DNA of 64,000 bases from an uncultured Paracoccaceae bacterium (lineage in GTDB: Bacteria; Pseudomonadota; Alphaproteobacteria; Rhodobacterales; Rhodobacteraceae), in assembly GCA_947503775.1 (NCBI GenBank), contig CANNFE010000002.1:557415-621414 (forward strand), in the 5' to 3' direction. The notes below the pieces were generated by a model, which searched no databases, had not been told where the DNA came from, and worked only from the letters and a program-made list of their open reading frames with translations. Made by a program: the position numbers and the translations under genes. Shown one piece after another: positions 34,901-40,153 of this stretch (position 1 is the first letter of the stretch; every line of letters begins with the position of its first letter).

Positions 34901-35838
34901 ATGTCGCGGGCGGAGAGGCCTGCGAGGCCTTGGCTCCAGGCCTCTTCGGTGGAGCTGGCGAGGACCGTCTGGAAGACGGGGGCGCCGCCCACGGCGAGTG
35001 GGTTGGTCTCCGCAGGGGCGTCGGGCGTGCCGGTGGCGAAGGCGGTGGTGTTGAGGATCGCGTCGGGCGGGGCCTCGGCGAAGAGCCTAGCCAGGGTGGC
35101 CTGACTGAGCGGGTCCTTCAGCGAGGCGGCGAAGATGGGCAGCGGGTTCTGGCCTTCCTGGAGGAGCGCCTTGGTCAGACGGTTGATCGGGTGGAGGCCG
35201 GCGCCCTGAAGAAGGGCGCGGTAGAAGACGATGGGGATTATGGGGGCGTTTGGCCGCCAGTGTTTGCGGATTTCGGTGAGATCCGTGGGGCCGGTGCCGG
35301 GCCAGTAGGCGCCGGCGCGCAGGAGCGGTTTGGCGGCGGGCGGGGCCTCGGTTTGGTTGAGCAGGTGGTTTGCGTAGCGCATCAGATTGGCGGCGTTCTC
35401 GGGGCCGCCTTCGACGAGGTAGGACCAGAGGCGATCATAGGCATCGCCCGGGACAGTCGACAGGGCGCGCAGGTCGGCATCGGGTTTGTCATCGCCGGGA
35501 AGGAGGGCGAGGGGGACACCCGCCTCGGCCAGGCGGGCGGCGTATTGGTCGGTGCCGTAGGGCCAGTAGCCGCGGCCGCCGAGCAGGCGGATGACGACGA
35601 GGCGGGATTTGGTGGCGCAGGCATCGAGGTGGAGATCGACGCTCATCGGGTGGCGCAGGTGGGAGAGATTGGCGAGGCGAAGCGTCGGGCTGGCCTCGAG
35701 GTGCTTGTGGGCGTCGGAGAGAGCGGCCAGCTCGGTATCGGCGGCGGAGATGACGACGAGATCGGCGGGGCTCTGGCCGAGATCGACCGGGTCGGTGCCG
35801 TCCTCGATCGCGCCGGGGGTGGCGGCGATCAGATGCAT
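31975..35838 (-). CDS. cobN: cobaltochelatase subunit CobN
   Basis: 1287 aa. The conserved core [53 protein letters not shown], and [19 protein letters not shown] are CobN hallmarks (related to the Mg-chelatase H subunit). With CobS and CobT, not in this window, it inserts Co(II) into hydrogenobyrinic acid a,c-diamide in the cytosol. Odd feature: residues about 487-556 are a Pro/Thr/Ser-rich linker ([20 protein letters not shown]...) that ends in [13 protein letters not shown], encoded by a copy of the dispersed AGATGAAG element in antisense. It is the last gene of the riboswitch-headed minus-strand unit and starts 14 bases from a related repeat. Confidence 0.95.
   Translation of the reverse strand: [1287 protein letters not shown]
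34178..34202 (+). repeat. dispersed AGATGAAG element inside cobN
   Basis: Contains the full core ATATTTTTGGCCAGATGAAG and lies within the cobN reading frame, antisense to it; the minus strand reads FIWPKICK. The surrounding cobN residues form a low-complexity linker. Every other copy is intergenic. Confidence 0.75.
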
Positions 35839-35851
35839 GGGGCCTCCGGGC

Positions 35852-35907
35852 GCCGCTGCGCGGTTTTGCCTCCGGCGGAGGGATTTGGGGCAAGATGAGG
35901 AGGATGG
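35852..35907 (+). repeat. 56-bp repeat with CCTCCGGCGGAGG palindrome, copy A
   Basis: Nearly identical to 36437-36492 over 56 bases. It starts GCCGCTGCG, has the palindrome CCTCCGGCGGAGG, then ATTTGGGGCAAGATGAGGAG. The right half resembles the ATATTT...AGATGAAG element. It lies just upstream of the cobN start codon. Confidence 0.7.
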
Positions 35908-35927
35908 GCCCTGCTGGGCGAGACGCG

Positions 35928-35946
35928 CCCCGGACTTGATCCGGGG
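35928..35946. repeat. CCCCGG-ACTTGAT-CCGGGG palindrome
   Basis: Inverted repeat of the kind widespread between alphaproteobacterial genes, recognisable in translation as PGLDPG. A second, related copy with the same TCAAG/CTTGA loop lies at 37776-37794. Confidence 0.55.
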
Positions 35947-35974
35947 CCTCTGGTTTTGTGCGTGTCGGTTCGGG

Positions 35975-36501
35975 TCATACGGGCATCGCGTAGAGTTGCA
36001 TTGGGCGGCCGTCCTGCCAGACGTGAAGTTCGGCCAGGGCTGTGAAGCCGTTGGCCTCGTAGAAGGCCCGGGTCCGGGCGTAGGGAGCGGATGGCTCGGA
36101 GGGGCCGAGGGTGCGCACGGGTCAGGAAGCGGGCGCCTTCGGTGCGGGCGCGGTCCTTGGCGACTTCGACGAGGCGGCGACCATGGCCTTGGCGGTGGTG
36201 ATCCGGGTGGATGGCAAGAAGGTGGATATCGGCGGTGTAGGGTGCGGGCCGGGTAAGGGTGAGTGCGCCGACGTCGCGATCGAGAAGCGCGGTCGGATTT
36301 TCGGCGGCGGCTGCGGCGTAGCGTCTGTTGTTTTCCGGGATGCCAAACCAGTCGGGGAGGGCGGCCAGGAGAGTGTCGACAGCGGCGCGGCGCCGGTCCG
36401 GCGGGATGGTCCAGGTGATGGCGGACCGTCCCGGCGGCCGCTGCGTGGGTTTGCCTCCGGCGGAGGTATTTGGAGCAAGATGAGGAGGACGGTGTGTCAT
36501 G
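35975..36501 (-). pseudogene. GNAT N-acetyltransferase gene, frameshifted
   Basis: The first part reads ITWTIPPDRRRAAVDTLLAA ... DIHLLAIHPDHHRQGHGRRL (acetyl-CoA P-loop QGHGRRL) up to GARFLT near 36122, then the frame breaks. The rest of the domain continues in the next frame as VRTLGPSEPSAPYARTRAFY ... MQLYAMPV, ending at 35975. One extra base in the GGG run at 36119-36121 (plus strand) explains it. The start is also unclear: ATG 36501 overlaps the upstream GNAT stop (ATGA) but forces translation through the 56-bp repeat. Either a decayed gene or a sequencing error. Confidence 0.72.
36437..36492 (+). repeat. 56-bp repeat with CCTCCGGCGGAGG palindrome, copy B
   Basis: Second copy of the element at 35852-35907, same orientation, differing at only a few positions (for example GGAGGTATTTGGAGCAAG against GGAGGGATTTGGGGCAAG). 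It lies 4 bases past the stop of the GNAT gene at 36497-36943 and covers the only usable start region of the frameshifted GNAT gene. Confidence 0.7.
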
Positions 36502-36943
36502 GGGCGGTCAGCGGTTTTTCCATGAAGATGGAGTAGGGGCTGTCTTCGTAGGGGCCGAAGGGGCCTCGGGGGGTGAAGCCGTGGCGGGTGTAGAGGCGGT
36601 GGGCGGCGTCGAGGCCGGTGCCCGTCTCCAGGCGGAGGAGGGGGAGGCCTTCGGCCGTCGCGGTGGCGATGATTTGGGAGAGGAGACGGTCGGCGTGGCC
36701 TTTGCCGCGGGCTTTGGGGTCGGTGAAGAGGGATTTGACCTCTGCGTAGCCGTTCATGCGGGCGAGGGCGCTGCAGGCCTGGGCGTCTTGGGTGAGCCAG
36801 AGGGTGATATGGGGCTGCGCGAGGGCATCGAGATCGAGGTAGTGGCAGCTGCCCTTGGGAAAGAGGCTGTTCATCAGCGCGTGGCTTTGGGCCAGCAGCG
36901 CGGCGGCCTCGGGCGCGTGGGGGCTGGTTTCGATCAGCTGCAT
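36497..36943 (-). CDS. GNAT-family N-acetyltransferase
   Basis: 148 aa from ATG 36943 (MQLIETSPHAPEAAALLAQS). The acetyl-CoA site is DPKARGKGHADRLLSQI (RxxGxG/A type), and the C-terminus PLLRLETGTGLDAAHRLYTR, FGPYEDSPYSIFMEKPL closely resembles the GNAT at 37167-37622 (LMRLETGEASPAALRIYTR, FGPYRENGSSVFMEKPL). A tandem duplicate pair. Small-molecule amine substrate unknown. Confidence 0.88.
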   Translation of the reverse strand: MQLIETSPHAPEAAALLAQSHALMNSLFPKGSCHYLDLDALAQPHITLWLTQDAQACSALARMNGYAEVKSLFTDPKARGKGHADRLLSQIIATATAEGLPLLRLETGTGLDAAHRLYTRHGFTPRGPFGPYEDSPYSIFMEKPLTAP

Positions 36944-36996
36944 GGGAACGGTGCGGGGGTGGTGCGGGTTGGCGGAGCGACAGAAGGAGATGCGGT

Positions 36997-37161
36997 ATGA
37001 GTGACACGGAACGCAGCGAGGCTGCGCGTCAGCCAGAGGTGAAAAAGGGGAGGTGGGACAAACCGTCCAGACCCGAGGAGGATTTTGCCATCGATGCGCA
37101 TCGGGGCAAGGCCATCCGGGGCTACGAGGATCGGCCGGATCCGGCGGACCCGCCGGAGTGA
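36997..37161 (+). CDS. small charged protein, 54 aa, on the strand opposite its neighbours
   Basis: ATG at 36997 with a strong ribosome site (AAGGAG, 7-base spacing) and TGA at 37159. It reads MSDTERSEAARQPEVKKGRW then DKPSRPEEDFAIDAHRGKAIRGYEDRPDPADPPE: hydrophilic, no cysteine, no membrane helix. It occupies the gap between the two GNAT paralogs, divergent from 36943 and ending 5 bases from the 37167 stop. I do not recognise a family, though the KKGRW...EE segment has the look of small conserved Rhodobacteraceae proteins. Confidence 0.62.
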   Translation: MSDTERSEAARQPEVKKGRWDKPSRPEEDFAIDAHRGKAIRGYEDRPDPADPPE

Positions 37162-37166
37162 GGGGG

Positions 37167-37622
37167 TCATAGGGGTTTCTCCATGAAGACGGAGGAGCCG
37201 TTTTCCCTATAGGGGCCGAAGGGTCCGCAACGGGCATAGCCGAGGCGGGTATAGATGCGGAGCGCGGCGGGAGAGGCTTCGCCGGTTTCGAGGCGCATGA
37301 GCGGCAGGCCCTCGGCGGAGGCGCCCTTTTCGCAGGCGGCGATGATGGCGTCGGCGAGGCCGGTGCCGCGATGGGCGGGGTCCACGTAGATGCGCTTGAG
37401 TTCCGCGTAGCCGTCATAGGCGCCGTAGCCGCCGCAGGCCAGCGCCTCGCCGCCCCGATAGGCGGCATAAAAGCGGATGTCGTCCTGTACCAGCTGCTCG
37501 GGGGAGAAGGCGTGGCGCAGGTGGGGTTCGTAGAGCGCGGATTGCTCGGCCTCACTGCCGTCGATCAGGCGAAGCGCGTCGGGGTGGAGCGGGTCGATGT
37601 GGGTGACGTTCGGGGGTGTCAT
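37167..37622 (-). CDS. GNAT-family N-acetyltransferase, paralog of 36497 gene
   Basis: 151 aa. Acetyl-CoA-binding loop VDPAHRGTGLADAIIAACEK and the shared C-terminus GPFGPYRENGSSVFMEKPL. It lies between cobW and cobN in the riboswitch-headed unit, in an apparent local expansion of GNAT genes. No direct link to cobalamin chemistry is evident. Confidence 0.9.
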   Translation of the reverse strand: MTPPNVTHIDPLHPDALRLIDGSEAEQSALYEPHLRHAFSPEQLVQDDIRFYAAYRGGEALACGGYGAYDGYAELKRIYVDPAHRGTGLADAIIAACEKGASAEGLPLMRLETGEASPAALRIYTRLGYARCGPFGPYRENGSSVFMEKPL

Positions 37623-37775
37623 GTCTGGGGGCAGCGCTGGTTGAGCGAGAGGTCTCGGCGCGAGGCAGGGACGGTGAGGCCTGGTCCGTCGAAGACCACG
37701 ATCTCTCCGGTGGAGAGATCGAGAGGCGAACGGGCGGAGCCCTCGTAATCAGATGTCGTGCTCCGGAATCGAGGT

Positions 37776-37794
37776 CCCGGGTCAAGCCCGGGAC
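37776..37794. repeat. TCCCGGG-TCAAG-CCCGGGA palindrome
   Basis: Perfect 7-bp inverted repeat of the PGLDPG type in the 187-base gap between cobW and the GNAT gene. Related to the copy at 35928-35946. The rest of the gap holds no gene I believe; a 64-codon minus-strand frame runs through the repeat and looks spurious. Confidence 0.55.
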
Positions 37795-37809
37795 GGCGTG
37801 GGAAGGGGA

Positions 37810-38859
37810 TCATACTGACAGCGCCCGGGTGATGGCCGCGCGGTCGAGGCCGGTTTGGCCGATGACGACGAGGCGGGTTTCGCGGGGGCCGGTGAGGGGG
37901 GTGTCGTAGTAGGTCTCGATCCGGGGGCCGACGGCCTGGAGTGCAAGGCGCATGGGTTTGCCTGTCACGGCTGCGAAACCCTTGAGGCGCAGGATGTCGT
38001 GGGTGCGGATGATGTCCGCGACCTGCTCGGCGAAGGCCGCGGGATCGGTGATCTCGGGGCGGGTGACGGTGAAGCTTTCGAAATCGTCGTGGTCGTGGTG
38101 GTCATGATGATGCTCGTCTTCATCATCGTGGTGATGGTGGTGGATCTCGTGCCGGGCCTTGGTGTCGGCCTCTGCGGCGGCTTTCTGGCCGAGGAGCAGA
38201 TCGAGGGGAAGCTGGCCGTGGGACGCCTTGACGACGCGGACGGCCGCGCGGGATTTGGCGCCAAGATCGGTGGCGAGCGCGTCCGCTTCGGTGTCGGTCA
38301 GCAGATCGGTCTTGTTGACGACGATCATGTCGGCGCAGGCGATCTGGTCGTCGAAGAGCTCGGAGAGCGGGGTCTCGTGATCGAGTTCCTCGTCGGCGCG
38401 GCGTTGGGCTTCGACGGCGGCGGGATCGTGGGCAAAGCGGCCTTCGGTCGTGGCCTTGCCATCGACCAGGGCGATGACGCCGTCGACCGTCACCTTGGTG
38501 GAGATCTCGGGCCAGTTGAAGGCGCGCACCAGCGGCTGGGGCAGCGCAAGGCCGGAGGTTTCGATGACGATGTGGTCGGGGGCGTCTTCGCGGGCGAGGA
38601 GCTTTTCCATCGTCGGGATGAAATCCTCGGCCACCGTGCAGCAGATGCAGCCGTTGGAGAGCTCCAGGATATCCTCGTCCTTGCAGGCAGCGTCGCCGCA
38701 GCCTTTGAGGATATCGCCGTCGACGCCGAGATCGCCGAATTCGTTGATGATGAGCGCGATGCGGCGGCCGTTGGCCTGTTCGAGCAGGTTGCGGATGAGC
38801 GTGGTTTTCCCGGAGCCGAGAAAGCCGGTGACGATGGTGGCGGGGATTTTGGCGGGCAT
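37810..38859 (-). CDS. cobW: CobW-family GTP-binding metallochaperone
   Basis: 349 aa G3E GTPase: Walker A TGFLGSGKTTL (residues 11-21), the metal-binding C71-I-C73-C74 motif (SNGCICCTV), NKTD base-recognition sequence and a histidine-rich stretch at about 243-268 (HEIHHHHHDDEDEHHHDHHD). It lies in a B12-riboswitch unit next to cobN and a HupE-like gene, so delivery of Co(II) to cobaltochelatase is the likely job. The C-terminal CobW_C domain is complete. Confidence 0.94.
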   Translation of the reverse strand: MPAKIPATIVTGFLGSGKTTLIRNLLEQANGRRIALIINEFGDLGVDGDILKGCGDAACKDEDILELSNGCICCTVAEDFIPTMEKLLAREDAPDHIVIETSGLALPQPLVRAFNWPEISTKVTVDGVIALVDGKATTEGRFAHDPAAVEAQRRADEELDHETPLSELFDDQIACADMIVVNKTDLLTDTEADALATDLGAKSRAAVRVVKASHGQLPLDLLLGQKAAAEADTKARHEIHHHHHDDEDEHHHDHHDHDDFESFTVTRPEITDPAAFAEQVADIIRTHDILRLKGFAAVTGKPMRLALQAVGPRIETYYDTPLTGPRETRLVVIGQTGLDRAAITRALSV

Positions 38860-38927
38860 GGCGGGTCTCCGGATGCGGGGGAGGGGAGAGGCCCCGGCTC
38901 GGAGGCCGGGGCGCGTGGGGCGGGGTG

Positions 38928-39575
38928 TCAGACGCCGGCGCTAAGCGCGGTGACGATGGGGCCTTCGAGGATTTCGAGCGCGAGGAAGGCGCCGACACCG
39001 GCGACGCCCGCGCCGATCAGGCGGGCATTGGTGGCGGTGGCCTCAGTGGCGCCGAGGAGCGTTCGGGCGAGCCAGCCTGCGCCCAGAGCAATGGCGTATT
39101 GGGTGATCGCGAGGCCCAGCAGGTAGCCGGTGAAGACCGCCGCGGGCGCGCCGCCCTCCTGACCGGCGATGGTGCCGCCGAAGGCCGCGCCGTGAAAGAG
39201 GCCCGCCGCGGCGAAGAGCGTCAGCATTGCCGTGGTGCCGATCGTGCGGCCCGAGACGAGAAGGCCGCCGAGCGCCAGCAGCGACAGGACGACGATGGTT
39301 TCGGTGAGCGGGAGGACCGTGCCGAAGGAGGTGATCGCGCAGCCGACGAGCATTGTCGCGATATAGGCGGCGGGGGCCAGCAGGCGGTTTGCCGTGAAGA
39401 TCGCGGCGACGCCCATGGCGATGACGAAGAAGAGATGATCGAAACCGAGGACCGGGTGGCCAATACCCGAGAGCGCGCCGTCGGCGAAGGTCTCCATCGG
39501 GAGGCCGCCGAGCGGGTGGTGGGCCAGCGCGGGCGTGGCGCCGAGCGCGAGAATGGTAGTGAGAAACTTCTTCAT
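38928..39575 (-). CDS. HupE/UreJ-family membrane protein, probable cobalt transporter
   Basis: 215 aa: signal peptide (MKKFLTTILALGATPALAHH), an N-terminal HHPLGG and the metal-binding GHPVLGFDHLFFVIAMGV helix characteristic of HupE/UreJ, then about six membrane segments with LFHGAAFGG. HupE/UreJ members move Ni or Co. Here the gene is first after an adenosylcobalamin riboswitch and next to cobW, so Co(II) uptake fits best. Confidence 0.9.
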   Translation of the reverse strand: MKKFLTTILALGATPALAHHPLGGLPMETFADGALSGIGHPVLGFDHLFFVIAMGVAAIFTANRLLAPAAYIATMLVGCAITSFGTVLPLTETIVVLSLLALGGLLVSGRTIGTTAMLTLFAAAGLFHGAAFGGTIAGQEGGAPAAVFTGYLLGLAITQYAIALGAGWLARTLLGATEATATNARLIGAGVAGVGAFLALEILEGPIVTALSAGV

Positions 39576-39630
39576 GTCTGGTCCCCTTCGGATCCTGGTG
39601 AAGGGGGGCTTTCATGGAAGGGCCTTGGCG

Positions 39631-39677
39631 CGCCCGGACGGGCGGTTCTGGCTGACCCCCACGGAACACCCCGTCCG
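39631..39677 (-). promoter_or_regulatory. candidate expression platform of the B12 riboswitch
   Basis: Two mutually exclusive pairings on the minus-strand RNA: CGCCCG-TC-CGGGCG at 39631-39644, or CGGACGGG (39677-39670) with CCCGTCCG (39642-39635). They share bases, so ligand binding could switch between them. There is no U-run, so translation control or Rho access is more likely than intrinsic termination. Confidence 0.35.
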
Positions 39678-39708
39678 TTTGTCGCAGTCCCGGCGCCGAT
39701 GGTGCCGG

Positions 39709-39914
39709 TGCATGGCTGGTCTCCTGGCTCGCGGGTCAGGGCGTGGCGGCCTGCCTTCCCGGGGATGTGGCCCCAGTGGCGTCGTTTGGCGCGCACGCTC
39801 TCCGCTTACAGTCGCGGGGGCGGCTGCGGCATGGGGCCTCCGATCTGGATCGGCCCGCACCGCATTCCCATTTGATCCCCGGGGCGGTGTGCGCCTGTCG
39901 CGGGGAACCATGCA
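39709..39914 (-). promoter_or_regulatory. adenosylcobalamin riboswitch
   Basis: On the minus strand the aptamer is complete: TGCATGG at 39914-39908 pairs with CCATGCA at 39715-39709 as P1. In between come GGGAATGCGGTG, GCCCCCGCGACTGTAAGCGG, GCCACTG, CCGGGAAGGC and the B12 box AGCCAGGAGACC. Total length about 206 bases is normal. It lies 133 bases upstream of the hupE-like gene and should repress hupE-cobW-GNATs-cobN when adenosylcobalamin is plentiful. Confidence 0.95.
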
Positions 39915-40000
39915 GGAACTTTGTGCGCCCCGGGCGGCGGGAGCGTCAAGCGTGATTCTGCGCGTGCGGTGCTTTTGGAGGCGGCAGGACGCTCCGCGGG

Positions 40001-40023
40001 GCATATTTTTGGCCAGATGAAGG
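40001..40023 (+). repeat. dispersed AGATGAAG element
   Basis: Full-core copy (GCATATTTTTGGCCAGATGA then AGG), 130 bases upstream of the smc start and 87 bases upstream of the divergent riboswitch. The only copy that does not follow a stop codon closely. The 239 bases between the riboswitch and smc hold nothing else recognisable. Confidence 0.65.
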
Positions 40024-40153
40024 GCCGGTTTGTTGGCGGAAACGCGATATCTTGTGGATAAGCTGCCGGTTCGGGGCAGATTTGGTTTGCAGCCGTTGAC
40101 TCGACGGGAGGGGCGGAGTCAGTCTCGGGGGATAAGAAGAAACGAGGCAGGCG

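Noticed and set aside
34399..35898. 499-codon plus-strand frame opposite cobN
   Set aside because: Gly/Ala/Val/Glu-rich antisense shadow with no recognisable domain; cobN is conserved throughout.
37619..37813. 64-codon minus-strand frame between cobW and GNAT
   Set aside because: Runs through the PGLDPG-type palindrome, and has no ribosome site or known similarity.
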